Below, in pieces: positions 21,392 through 33,345 of a stretch of 64,000 nucleotides of DNA. Within the stretch, counting starts at the first letter, position 1. Every line of letters begins with the position of its first letter. A program made the position numbers and the translations under genes. The stretch is from Lyophyllum atratum (Eukaryota; Basidiomycota; Agaricomycetes; Agaricales; Lyophyllaceae): positions 109,478 to 173,477 of the forward strand of contig JACGCN010000067.1 of assembly GCA_014905825.1 (NCBI GenBank), written 5' to 3'. The notes beneath the pieces were generated by a model that had not been told where the DNA came from, searched no databases, and saw only the letters and a list, made by a program, of their open reading frames with translations.

Positions 21392-23124
21392 ATGGCCCGG
21401 TCGTACATGGCAGACCTGAATTCTTTCGTTCAACTGGCCGTCGATATCAACGCGACGAGATTAGGTGAAGTGTCCCCTGCAGTGCCCCTTCTTGGCTAAC
21501 TGAACATCTTCATGAACAGTGAGTTAACAAAGAAGGAGCTTGTCGCCCTAGTCCAAAAGCAACCTGAGTGTTGGCCATGCAGTGGCGAGGGCAAAGCAAT
21601 GAATTTATCGAAGACGAAGAAAAATGAAATACTGGAGATCCTTCTCGATGCCGAAAATGGTTTCACTCGTGAGGATACAAGTGAGGAAGCGAATGGGGTA
21701 CACGACGCTATATATGCAGAATTAAGCCCACTTTCATCCCCTGGCAGCGCCGACAGTGTCATGGGAAATATATCTGCCCCCGCAAGTCCTGTGGTGGGAC
21801 CTACCGCTTTTAACCCGGTGAGCAATAGATTAACATATCTTATATTCCCCCCTCCGACCGTCAAGACTCAGATGGGGCCCACATTCCGCTCTCTTCAAGG
21901 AGAAATTCAGGTACCGACGGGACAGCCAGCTCATGTGAGTTAGCTGCTCCACTATTCGGCATCTCCACACCCTCATCACCCACTGATACTCTCGGCATCA
22001 GAAAAGGGACCTCACGCTCTACGTTGAAGATCGCCGTTTTCCAGGAGCCACCACGCAAAATATGGAGATCGTCGCCGTGCCTGTAGCTGATCACATCGGT
22101 TGCGCTCCTGGAGCATGGCGCGTCTTGGCAAAGGAGGTTGTGGAAGCCCTCCAACGGAGCCATGGTGCTATTGGGGGAGTGAATGAGTCGCCTTCCCGTT
22201 GAGCCCATTTATAATCTCCTCGTCGTGTCTGAGCTGACTTCTTGTACCCTTTAGGTCGAGTAAAACTCGGAATTCCGGAAAACAACGACCCTATGTCCCG
22301 CTTCACCAGATACTTCATGACGGCTGCCGTGTCTGATCTCGTAGACGCAATCCCGTCACCCGAGCATCTAATTGTGCCTCCAGGATCGACTTCAAAGATC
22401 ACACTCTTTGTTGACTGGGCAAGTACTTCGGCTGAATACATTCAAGAAAATTATTCAATATTTTTAGGCTGCTGACATCAATACTCTCGCTTCAATGACG
22501 GGCTCAGGTCCTGGTTAGTATCTATCTGTCCATGTCTTCTTGCCCATGGGAACACGATAACCATTCCCTTTTAGTCCAGACAGACAAGTCTCCCTTGGCA
22601 AATACAGTCAAGCAACCCAGCCGTCCAAAATCCAGAAAGAGGAAGCAAGAGGTCTCCCGAGACATCGATGAGGATTGGCTGAAGGACATGTTTCGGGAAG
22701 AACCTGGTTCCAAGGAGTTTCGCGACTCCAAAGGCCGTGTGCTTCAGAACCCTGACCTCCTCAATAGTTGGGGCTTAGCTGTCCGCTTCAAGGACAAGTA
22801 TTGTAACACAACAAGTGCTGTATCGGTTAGTTCACATTGACATCAAGACCTATCTTTCTATTCTTTTTTGGCGGTAGCTGATTGACCGTTCAGGATCATA
22901 TCATCACAAAGAAGAGTATCCTCACCGCAATCGGCGTCCGTGAAACTTGGTACAGCCAAGCTGAATATGGCCTTCAGCTTGCTCAACGGTACGGAGAAGG
23001 GAGTGAGGAATGTGCACAGGAGGTCGTGTCAGAACTGGCGGCGGTTCGCGAGCAACCCCTCGGTTCGCACAAGCTGCTCGACTTCCTTCAAACTTGGGAT
23101 GAAAAAACTCAGAAGGGGAACTAG
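21392..23124 (+). CDS. Hypothetical protein, lineage-type family, SAP-like N-terminus
   Basis: A multi-exon gene of unknown function. Exon starting 21392 or 21512 (ATG AACAGTGAG): SELTKKELVALVQKQ..KTKKNEILEILLD looks like a SAP-type helix-turn-helix DNA-binding motif. Later exons encode LTLYVEDRRFPGATTQNMEI, DHIGCAPGAWRVLAKEVVEA, RFTRYFMTAAVSDLVDAIPS, a basic stretch PSRPKSRKRKQE, VSRDIDEDWLKDMFREEPGS and a C-terminal block ITAIGVRETWYSQAEYGLQL-like region ending DEKTQKGN at 23124. Introns are visible at about 21820-21870, 21936-22001, 22841-22892. I recall similar uncharacterised proteins from other Agaricomycetes but know no function. The first splice is not resolved, and the 22200-region donor is ambiguous. 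Confidence 0.6.
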
Positions 23125-23308
23125 ATAACGACTTGTACTTGATTTGGTTAACAATAACTAGTCGTACACCTGTATGATTCGTGTCAAACATTGTTCGAGC
23201 AGTCTCGAGAAGTGCTGGACACCGTCCGGTCTGAACGCGTAGCCGACCGGTGAACTGGGGGTAGGAGGCAACAATCAAATCGAAAATAGCAGATTCATAG
23301 CAAAAAAG

Positions 23309-25898
23309 TCAACGGCAGTGAAGTCGTCGTGCTTCAGGGGTACCATTCTTGCTCACCCTGCTGAGCGCTCCATTCTTTTGGCTGATTTTCGTTACTAAGT
23401 CCCTGAATGGTATGCTATCAGCTTCGGGGTGTGCAGTGAGAAAGGCTTCATTGGTTCCACCCAACCTATGCAATCGTCAGCGGTGATATTCAAAAGAAAA
23501 GGAGAATACCTCACCGCTGGCGCTCTTCCCAGACTACCTGCCTCGTCCGCCGCTTCACACCGCATACATTCTTCATATCACCTGTAAACCAAGCATCCGG
23601 CCAATCTTTCAATGCAAGCCCAGTCTGCGGGTCTACTCCATCCCATTGCGCGATGGCCTTTCTCCATACGCCTTTCCCCTTTTTTCCATGACCCAGATCG
23701 GGGATTGATGCAAGGGAGGTGGTTTGCACAGCTGGTAAAGAAGGGGATGGCATTTCGGCGGAATGGCGATTTGGGGATGAGGTTACGGACCCGAAGCTTG
23801 GCTGGTTAAGGTTATGAGTGCCATGCGGGTGCAGTTGAAGCTCAGTGTCATCGTTACGCTCAGAATTCCCTTCGCTAAGTCCTTGAGACTGGATGGCATG
23901 GGTCGAGGAGTATGATACGCCATGAGACTGGATGGCATGGGTCGAGGAGTATGATACGCCATGGAGTCTGTCTGGAGAGGTAGCGGTGTAGGGTGGCATA
24001 CCAGAGGCAGGATTAAACGGACAGAAAGGGCTGAGACTGAAGGGATTTAGCGCAACATTGGACACAGGAGGGGAAACGCTGCTAGGACTGAGAGTGTAGT
24101 GTACGGGCTGACTATGGTGTGGAATCCCACTCGGCGAGGTAAGGCCATTGGCGATAGAATGGTCAGGGAGAGTGCTGATGGGAGAAGGAGATGTGGACGA
24201 GACAGACCAAGGTTCAAGATCACCAGGATGGCGAGGGGAAGCATAACCCTGGTTCGTTAACGGCTTTTGTACTGCGGCCAAAAGCTTACTGCTCATTGCA
24301 TTCAGGTCGTGGACTGTCGCAGGCGCGACAAGAGCATGTTCACTCATAAACCTTCTATTCGCCCGCTGCAGCCGGGACGGACAGAGCTGATCACTGTGAT
24401 CCAGCTCATCCTTCTCGACGGCGTCAAGTAGATACTTGACAAGCATGTCTACCTGGATGCGGTTTTCAAGACTAGTACCACAAAGGGAAGAGGAAAAAGC
24501 CTTACAGATTCACCCTCCGCCCACCCTCCCCACCAACGTACGGCTGTGAGCGACCATCGCTGCCCCAAAGGCGCATACATAAACCTGTACTGCGCCCCTC
24601 CCCTGCGAAAACAATGTGTTGTGTAACGCTTTGCCAAATCGCCGGTAAATTCATCGATCAGGTTCTGGACCATGTCGTGTGACATTTCGCGGTTGAGGTG
24701 GATGGCACCGTTAGACGAAATGTAAGGGAAAAGAAATTCGTCGGGTGCAAGAGGTCGTCCAATGGTGCGCTCAACATAATCCATATATCGGAGGAGGTGG
24801 GTGTAAAGGTCGATCTCCTCGATATCTTGCTTATATATCTTGTATCGCTTGCCTTGGGAATCCATGTCTTACATCATATGAATAGACTCGGGAGGTAACC
24901 ACACTCACTCTGTAAAGGGCCATTATCTGCGGCCTTATTCAGCCAGCCTTTGCGGCGATCTAAGAATACCATGAGATATGGGTGATGGTCCATATCCGCA
25001 CAGCTGCGGGTGATATCGCGGACTCGGACTCCGGTCAGTTCGAAATTACTGGGGAGGAACAGCTGTGTTAGGGAATGGATTGTCGAGATAGCATTGTGTA
25101 GGCGCACCGAGTCCACACATTGAATCCGAAGGTAAATATTGCCCGTCCCAATGCATGTTTTAACGCCAAAGCCTTCTCTTTCTCATCCTTAGGTAGAACT
25201 CTGAGGGCCTCAGACCCATATTGACGTTCCGACCAGTCCATCGACTTCTTCATTGCATTTAGATCTAGCGGCTCTGCGTGATTCCGAGGAGAACCGTCGG
25301 CCTTCTTCCGGTTGGCAACCGACCTGATGATTGCCTTGAAGGACGTGGCCCGTGCGGGATTGCCATGAACGCTCTCGCTTTTCTTCCGATATTTGTAAGA
25401 GTCGCCACTCCAACGACCGTCGCCCCTTTGAGTGCAGGTTAGCCCTGCTCTCACAAAACATTGGGCTAGCATGGCTTACATATTATCCCAGTAATGTGTG
25501 AACGCTCCTTGAATGCAATTAGCAGTACTGAGCCCAAGCCCTTCGTTGAAGCATCGATGTGTAAGATACGCCTCAAGTGCAAAGAGTGTGTACCGGTTCG
25601 GGGGATTGGAGAATGCCTTTTTAAGGACATCCGTGTCCATCTCATCGACGATTTTCTTATCCTGTCTCTCCTTGACAAGTGCGGCCAAAAATTGGAAGCC
25701 TCTGTTGAGGTGGCCCTTGTAGCTATCCTTCGTGGTCTTCGGTTGCGCATATTGTTCGCGAGCAGCCGACTGAGCAGCAGTCAGAGCCCCAATGGTCGGC
25801 AGGGTAGGTGTGGAAAGGGATGTTTTGTGCTTTCTTTTTGAGATGGCCTTTCCTTTGGAGGCGGCGGCTTTCAAGAGACTCGGAGGACTTCTTGTCAT
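23309..25898 (-). CDS. Crypton-like tyrosine recombinase (copy 1)
   Basis: Minus-strand gene from ATG 25896-25898 to TGA 23309-23311. The N-terminal helical core-binding part (GFQFLAALVKERQDKKI) leads into the catalytic domain: ELTGVRVRDI (first Arg region), TTHCFRRGGAQYRF (HxxR), AVRWWGGWAEGES (replacing the usual LGH) and MLVKYLLDAV (candidate nucleophile Tyr). A Pro/Ser-rich linker holds a 39-bp tandem duplication. The C-terminal block VWRKAIAQWDGVDPQTGLAL, then DWPDAWFTGD..VCGVKRRTRQ, resembles the GCR1-type DNA-binding domain that marks Cryptons. The last exon, RLGGTNEAFLTAHPEA, is reached by a donor at 23516-23511. These elements lack TIRs, so ends cannot be fixed here. No frame break seen. 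Confidence 0.75.
23884..23961 (-). repeat. 39-bp tandem duplication inside recombinase copy 1
   Basis: Units 23884-23922 and 23923-23961 are identical and in frame, adding a second HGVSYSSTHAIQS to the linker. Confidence 0.9.
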
Positions 25899-26099
25899 GA
25901 TGGCAGATGTGAGGATTAATGTTTTGGGGCCTGACGATGTCTTAGTCTCGGGTTTTGTCAGCAACTAGTATATTTACAGTGATGAAATGTGATACCATAA
26001 AAGTAGAATAATTGTTGATTGAATCTCATCTAATCAGACCTATTTATCTGCGGTGGTCGGGTGATTGCTTGACTACCTAAGTCACACCTTCCAACCCAT

Positions 26100-26951
26100 C
26101 GGTTCCAGAAGGGGTGGAAGCCCAACGCCATTAGCTGGAGGTGCAGGAGCAGCGAATGCAGCAGATGTCGCCGGTGAAGTGGCCGGAGGGTCGAAAGGAG
26201 ATAGATCAACTCTGATCAAGTCTGGCAAAATGAACGGAGTCGAGCGCTCGACATTCCCTCCCGAAGTACTCGAAAGGGAGGAAGGTGGAAGTAGAGCATA
26301 TGAGTGACCTCAGTGTTGGTGAATCACCCCATATGGACCCGTCTGGATCCAGAGTTTGGAAACCCGAATGGGACAAGGGCCCAACTATGGGGACCGTGAA
26401 CCCCAAATACATCGAGGCAGCGTTTCTGCTTGCAAAAGAGCGTGAATTAGTGAGTAGTGCAGCTGAACGAGTTGGATTTTGAAACACTGACCTGTAACGA
26501 CACAAGAGGGAGCCGACTGCTACCAGCTGATGAGATCTCGGTAACAGTGATGACGACTATGGCACGTACATTCTTCACGACCTTGCGTGAGCGGTACAGG
26601 GCATGTACCACCGACACCGGAAAGCAGCGCAGGGCAAAGAAGAATAGTAACAATAAACTTCGGAGCAGAAAGACAACAGTGAGTCTCTCGCATCGGTTCG
26701 TGGAGTGGAGCATACAAACCGAGACACCAAGCAGAAATCGAAGAATCTACGAGACCAAATTCCTGCATTTCGGGCCAAATATGGTGAAGACCAAATGACA
26801 GGGATCGAGCATGTCATCCTTACTGATTGGATGTCCTCTGAACATTTGAACGACGAAGGCGAGCAAACGGCTGAGTTTCTAGCCCTTAAAAGGAAGCATG
26901 TGGGGAATAACATCAGCCTTGAGGTTCGTGAACTGAAGTGGCGCTCCTACA
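26100..26951 (+). pseudogene. Transposon-associated gene fragment
   Basis: Two coding-like stretches are visible: SPHMDPSGSRVWKPEWDKGP..YIEAAFLLAKEREL at about 26310-26450 and GIEHVILTDWMSSEHLNDEG..NISLEVRELKWRSYK at about 26800-26951. The second resembles a module common beside Agaricomycete transposons. No complete gene can be assembled. It sits next to Plavaka remnants. Confidence 0.4.
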
Positions 26952-27877
26952 AGGTGTGTTTGGGTGTCGCTACATCGTATTGTGAGCTCAATCTGCGGAT
27001 GACTTCGAGAACTTTGCTATTGCCAAACTGATGATCCCCAAAACCGATTTGGACAAGGAAGACCTCTTTCGTCTTGCGTAGGATGTCGTTTTGCACCCAG
27101 ATATGATGGAAGTGAGTCTTTACAACACCTATAAAACAAGCATCAGCAGTCGGTATGAAAACGAATGAATCAAGACCCACTGAGCAAAAGGTTATGCATC
27201 GGATCAATAACGACCATACGGCAGATGTCAAAGTAGGGTAGCCGATAGAGTTGTTGGTGCAGCAGGAGGTTCGTAAGGGGCAGGAGTCTCCGTATGATTG
27301 ACAACGGGCATTGGGCTGTCACCTTCGGTATTGACAAATCCCGGGTCGTCTTCATCATCGACATCGGAATCGTCACGGGAGATTGCCTCGAAGTTAATAC
27401 CTGATGCCAAAACTGACTGCAGATGCTCCATTCCACGCTCCTCCGCATCGAGAATGGCTTGATTCCGAGCAAGCGGGGCAGCGGGTGTGACCTCCGAGTC
27501 GTCCATCGTGAACGTGAACGAGGTCTGAGACATATCAGTACCATCGAGATCCTGAGAGACGCTCGGAGCACTCGATGGAGGTGTCCTCGCAGAAGGCGGC
27601 GGCGGCGGGAAGGTGGTGTTTTGTGGAGAGAGGGTCGCAGGTACGGTCGGTGGGCCAGAAGCAGTTGCGAAAGTGACTACTTTTGCGGCCACCGATTGAT
27701 GTGACGTCGGTCGACTTGAGCTAGCGCGCCGCAAGTCCCGTGCCCGGTGCTGTTGGTATTCGCGCGGCGAAACGAGGGCACCGTTGCATTTTGAGCAGTT
27801 GCGAACCACCTTTCGCAGGGTGGAAGATGACGTCTTCAGAAAACAAGTCAGCATCCGACTCACTCATGATAAATGTC
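26947..27877 (-). mobile_element. Plavaka (CACTA-like, Tnp2 family) transposase remnant
   Basis: Minus-strand pieces: a Cys motif CSKCNGALVSPREYQQH near the N-terminus, a Pro/Thr-rich acidic segment, and the family landmark LPYFDICRMVVIDPMHNLLL, followed by GVVKTHFHHIWVQNDIL. The N-terminal segment and the PMHNLLL block are in different frames with the intervening transposase region missing, and nothing of the DDE core follows. A deleted, inactive copy. Confidence 0.7.
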
Positions 27878-28404
27878 GACTGCACTCACCATCCTGAACG
27901 GAGCCTTGACGGCGGCACCTGGACCAGAGTAGCAGGTGGGAGAACCTTGGACGAAGTTTTCCGCTTGCGTGTTGTGATGATTGAGACAAGGGCATGGATA
28001 TTTAGGATATTTTCATGACATTCACGTGGTTGATACGAGCCTGGCTATGCGGGTGGATGGAACAAAACTACATCTACGCGAACCTAGGTGGAGGCAGAGG
28101 ATACAGAATGTTTAAGGTTATGTTGGTCTTCGGCATTCTTCAAAGACGTCTTCCGTTTGCTTTGCTTCCCATTGAGAGGCACTGCTGGTCGAAACAGGGT
28201 CGCAGGGGGGAGGTCCTTGATTTCTGCCCTGGTTCCAGCCTATAAAAACTCAGAAACCGTCATATTTCTAGTTGAATGGACTTACCGAGACTACTACGGA
28301 CACCCATGTAGACATCATCATGGCAAGACCTGGCTATAAGACCATGAGCACCAGTACGATGCTACAGGACTGTGAATACCACCACACTGACTTGAATAAG
28401 GTTC
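27878..28404. other. Intergenic, no gene seen
   Basis: Spacer between the Plavaka remnant and the 3' end of the chitin synthase gene. Confidence 0.4.
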
Positions 28405-31400
28405 TCATCCCACAACGCCAGGTGCGAAAAAAAAGGAGAGAAATGCGGCTCGAGGTTGGCGGGAAGTCAGAGTGCTTCGTGTCCAATGCGCCTGATTGGG
28501 TGCAGCAAGATCGTCGCAAGTCCCCGTGAACGTCGCAAGAAGAGCACGTGGGCACTGGCGGTCAAAGTCGGAAACATTAAGCTCGTTCGCGGTACGTGCA
28601 GAGATGTGGAGTTTGTGCGTGGGCGATTCCGTGAAAAAGCTATCGGGATCATGGTAGATGAACGCGGTATGTGAGTCGGCGTAGCCTTCTCCCTTCAATT
28701 TCGCTGGTGGAACCCATGAGCCGATGCTATGATTTGATTCCTTGTCCCAGAGTTCGTTTTCCTAGTCCAGATTAGAAAAACTAGCATCTGTTTTATGAAG
28801 ACCGATGACGTACATAGTCAGTCCAAGACTTGAGAGGAATTGCTCGCGGGTCGAATTTGCCCTCGTCCTGCAGAACAAAGTTAGCCGGGCAGCATTGGGT
28901 AGGACAGACGAGAGCGTACATGAACAATCATCTTCTTGCCGGATTCACCCAAAACCACGCGTGTCTGACCCCAAGACAAATCGTCCATCTTCCAGAACGA
29001 GTACAATGGAAGGAAGAAGGAGAAGGCCGGAATGGCGAAGATATAGAAGATCATCCACCCGATCATGTCCCATTTGCGTCTCAAAAGGAAGACCAAAGCC
29101 TGGACACCATAAATCGCGGCTATCAGGATGAATGCCAGCTCGGGTACAGGTTTATGTTGCCCAACGACTTGATAGATGAGATAAGCGATCTAAAGAAACA
29201 GGCCTCAGCAAAAGAGAACGCGACTAAAAGACGAAACACGCACATAAACGACGGTGACAGGTTGTGTTAGAGTAGAGACGAGATCAATCATGACAACGAA
29301 GCGCATCGAGAAACAACAGAACCCGCAAAGCTGCTCCAAGAAGATAAGTTCACCCAAGTTATGGACAGTCGAGTTGATCCAACGACGACGTTGAGAAAGA
29401 AGAACTTTCCAATCGTCGGGGGCGACGGTGTACGCATGGGCATCGCGGACGATGTTATGCGGGAAGTGCTTAAGGAGCAGCGTGGTTAGGTAAGGATCTT
29501 CTCCGACATGCAGAAGATTCTTCATGTGCAAGGTGTCGACGCGGTTTTCGGAATAGTCCTCAATGACCGCGTTGGCGATCAGCAGTGGCTTGTGCGTGTC
29601 GGGTGTGCGTAGGCGGTAAAGGGTGAAACAACCGGGAAGACAGGTGACGGAACCGAAAAGACTTTCAAAGGCTTTGGCCATGTGATGCGAGATGAAGTAC
29701 TCGGAGTCGTAGACCTATGGGGAGAAACTCAGCGTTGCTCAACAGCGAGACGAGTCTAAACACTGACCTGCATCATCGTGATGATGGACTGCTTAGCGTT
29801 GGCCAACTCCGTTTCGCCACAAACGCCTAGGAGTATCTTGTCGTGAATCATACTAGAAGGTGGTTAGAATGAAGGCGACTACAATACGCCATGAAAACTT
29901 ACGCGGAGATGAGGCGGTTCACTGAGAAGGGATCCACAGTCGTATCGGCATCCACCATGAACAAGTACTCATAGAAGGTCGGGTTAACACCGATAACATT
30001 CTTAATCTGATGGTACATCTCCAGCTCCAAAGGGTTCATCGGTGCATTGAAGTGGACCTAGAGCACGTCAGTTCATCGCAACTCAACGACCGAACACGAA
30101 CACACCTTGTTCAAGAAATGCATCATCAACATCTGCGAGTCGCGTTTACCACGATTTCCTGGGCGTGACCTCTCCGTCGGCTTCCCCAGTTTTACAACAA
30201 CCAGGTGCGGCACGACGTGACCCGCGTGCTCATACAAGCCAGAGTAGACCTTGCCCATATTATGCTGCTTCGCGCCCTCGCCCAGCGACAAGAAGCTGAG
30301 CGGCTCCGGGTCGAGATTCGGGTCAGCACCAAGGATGTCGAGCACGATACGGGGTGTCGGACGATCGTTGCCTGGACCAACGATCATACCATCACAAACG
30401 ACGAGGATCAACGCCGGCTTATCGTCGTACTTCATCTGTGCCAGGGAGTCGATGGTCCCGCGCAGCGAAGAGTCGCCTCGGTATAACACGGGACCTGGCA
30501 GATGACAAACTTGTCGTGATCCTCCGGCGCCCGGGCAGAACTAAAGCCAATAACGGTAAACACGATGATGGACAAGCTGAGGAGGAGGTACGTGGCGAAT
30601 TGGCACCGCGTGGAATTACGGTTGTCGACTTGGCCAATGGTGAACAGGTTGCGAAGGCAAATCTTCTGCCTGGCAAGGACGATGGGGTCGATCTGAAGCT
30701 GATCGAGCTGCTTAGTGACGTCCTGGCCGGAGCTGAACTTCAAGACATCGAGAACTGCAGAGTCCATGAAGTTGGTGTTGGTGGGAGGAGCTACAGTGCC
30801 ATGAGGGACGGCAACTGCTGGAGGATTGTTGAGGTAATTCGTGACATCGTAGATAAGTCCGTCCTTTATAAATTCCAACAGAGTGGGTTACCGCCATCTT
30901 CCTGATTTCCTTGGGTGTATAGCCAACAAAGCCGCGGCGATACAGGAATCGCATGCGGACCATGCTCTCGAAGTACCAATCTGGCTTGGAGTCATTGGTA
31001 AAGGCACGGAAATCGTGGTATCGAGCGTTGGGGTCGGTGACATTCCTAGAGTCCAGGGTGACGTAGGGGCTAACGTTGCCGTCGATACCGTTACAGAGGG
31101 CGCTGACCTGTCAGCAGCATAAGACAAATGGAGCACAGACGTATCAGTCGTAACTTACCTGGACAGGGAAAAGAGAGTCCACAGTTTGGCCTCCGTACTT
31201 CAACACCGACTTGGTCGGGACTACGCTCACTATGTGCTGGTGGGCAACAGCGATCGACGACAGATCGAAAACCTCCCCGCGAATAGCCGTGAGCACGTTG
31301 TTCGGGCTCAGCGTGCTCGAGTGTGACTGGAGCTCGACCGTATTGAATACATGCTCCGTTGGGCAAATGAGCAAGCCCAGAATCGCGACGACGAAGATAG

Positions 31401-31656
31401 CGCCAGCACACCAGATCCAAATGAGGATATTAATCGCCAGCTTCTCCCGCCACGCCTGCCACACGTCCATTCGTTTCATGCGGCCTAGGTACGTCAACAG
31501 CGGCGTCGGGACCCAGAAGGTGAGCATCCAGCACAGCGCGACCCACTTGCGCCTCGCCGAACTCTCCTTGAGCACCTCCGTCGTCTCCCCGTCCTGGATC
31601 TCGCCCGGCAGAATTTCCTTGTCATTCAGCAGCGCCTCCTTGTCGTTCTGGAACAT
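28405..31656 (-). CDS. Chitin synthase (division II, class IV-like, no myosin head)
   Basis: Polymerises GlcNAc from UDP-GlcNAc into cell-wall chitin at the plasma membrane. From [18 protein letters not shown] the protein has two N-terminal TM helices ([40 protein letters not shown]), a cytochrome-b5-like segment ([16 protein letters not shown]), the GT2 catalytic domain ([59 protein letters not shown]) and C-terminal TM helices ([28 protein letters not shown]). It ends with the [24 protein letters not shown] tail, then a divergent stretch to 28405. The usual EDR motif reads EDP (codon 29493-29495). Upstream of M31656 an in-phase acceptor exists, but the preceding exon carries a stop in the needed phase, so the start is uncertain. 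At least eight introns. Confidence 0.88.
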
Positions 31657-32264
31657 GTTCCTCGCAGGGCTATAACGATGTCAGGAAACAGCCAAACAAC
31701 AGAGATGAGAAGACATACCTGATCTATCGACCTTTCTACGATACAGAGCACTTGGTCCTCTTTCACATCTTGAGTGGTAGAAGGCCTTAAGCTAGATATC
31801 TATCGTTGCCGGGCGATCGAGTCTCTCCCGTTGGTATTGGTCCCGGTCATACTTGGTGAGAAACGTCGGTTTCGAGCGAGAGTTGAACTTGCTGCGACAG
31901 GGTGGCATGATGTAAGTGATAAAGTTGAAGACACAGGGTATGGAAACCATGAACTCACCTGTGAGAGATCCCATCAGAGGCAAGTTTAGCATGGTGAAAA
32001 AGCAAGTCTTGCAGCGGTGGGGATGAGTCGACTAGGCGACGTGGCAGGCATTGGGAGACTTGAGATATCGCGCCGCGACGCTACCTTGTTTGGCCTCAGC
32101 CTGGTGTCGGACAATTCGGATTTGTCAGATATCCCACAGATTCTGTGGTTGATTAGTCTCTCCTAGATAGACACAATCAGTCGTTCCTCCGTTCTTTAGC
32201 TGCGTCAAAGGCTCCATCACCTTCGAAGGACTTGGGAAAAGAGAGAACCAAAGAAGAGAAGAAT
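31657..32264. other. Intergenic; chitin synthase 5' region
   Basis: Head-to-head spacer between chitin synthase (-) and the DUF6589 pseudogene (+). A possible 5' intron of chitin synthase (31675-31719 on the minus strand) is seen. No other gene. Confidence 0.4.
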
Positions 32265-33345
32265 AAAGTCCATGTTGAGGCCGAGGGGTTTGACGGCGAT
32301 CGTGTCCTAGCAAACAGCATCCTATTTCTGCAGGATGCAGGGTGGTGGATCGAGGCAAGCTATGCCATTCCAGAGGGAGGTATTGGCCGGGCCTACGAAA
32401 TAATGAAGGTATGTTATTTAATCCATCGTACAATGTAGCTCACCTTGCTCCAGATCTGGATCTTTTCATTCACTGGAACGACGAATCACAATTACTCAAA
32501 CTGGCTTCTCGAGCTCTTGCCTGTTCCGATACGAGAGCCCGAAGGATTTATCGGATGCCATCTTGAACAATTGGCTGGTCAACCTCACAGGCGAGCTCGG
32601 GAAATGGATTGAAGCAGACCTGATGCAAGAACACTATAACCGGTGGTTGGAGGATATGGCAGAAAAAATGGGTGGCGAGTTTGATGACAAGTTTTATCGT
32701 CACACATTATCACCGAACGTGCAACACTTCCTGCGAATCAAGGAAGAAATTGAGTCAGCGTTCGAACTCAACTCTCGAAGCAAGACCAATGGTTCAGCTC
32801 ACCTTCGTGACGAGTTTCAAAGTCTCTTGCGAATGTACAGAGAGGATGAACTCCATCGGTTCCGGTCTGCGCGTAGCATGGGGCACGCCGCAGTGAACAC
32901 ATTCAACCTTGGATACGAGCGGTTGGAAGGAGGACGAATAAAAAGTTTCTTGAAGCAGAGCCTCTCGTACTCAAAGATTCTAAAGAATATCAAGTCGCAT
33001 AACAAGGGAGAAAGTACGGAAGGGGGTGTACAAGGCATGGAATCGGGCCCGCAGCTGGTGGAGTCAGTGCTGGACAATGACAGTAGCAATAAAGGAGGGG
33101 GTGACGGAAGTGATGGTGAGGACGGCGATGGTGCGGAGGAGATTGATGGTTTCCAAAAACACGACCGTCCAATGCCAGGGCAGCGCATGTTCATCGACAC
33201 GCAAAGTGGAAGCATGATTATCGAGCACATGGAACGAGATGGTAACGACAGCGGCTCGGAGGAGGAGGAGGCCAATGATGGTGGGGCAGGGAGTGAAAAT
33301 GGAAGCGACAGTTTTGATGGTGAAGATAGCGGCTTGGGACAGTGA
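32265..33345 (+). pseudogene. DUF6589-type gene, 5'-truncated and frameshifted
   Basis: Encodes the C-terminal half of the DUF6589 family, found in mobile-element-like genes of Agaricomycetes: SILFLQDAGWWIEASYAIPE, intron 32409-32453, IWIFSFTGTTNHNYSNWLLE, then DAILNNWLVNLTGELGKWIE, LQEHYNRWLEDM-like and LSPNVQHFLRIKEEIESAFE, ending in an acidic tail (DGEDGDGAEEIDGF). Between NWLLEL and CLFRYESPKDL the frame shifts by one near 32517. The N-terminal half is missing. It converges on a helicase gene on the other strand. Confidence 0.75.
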
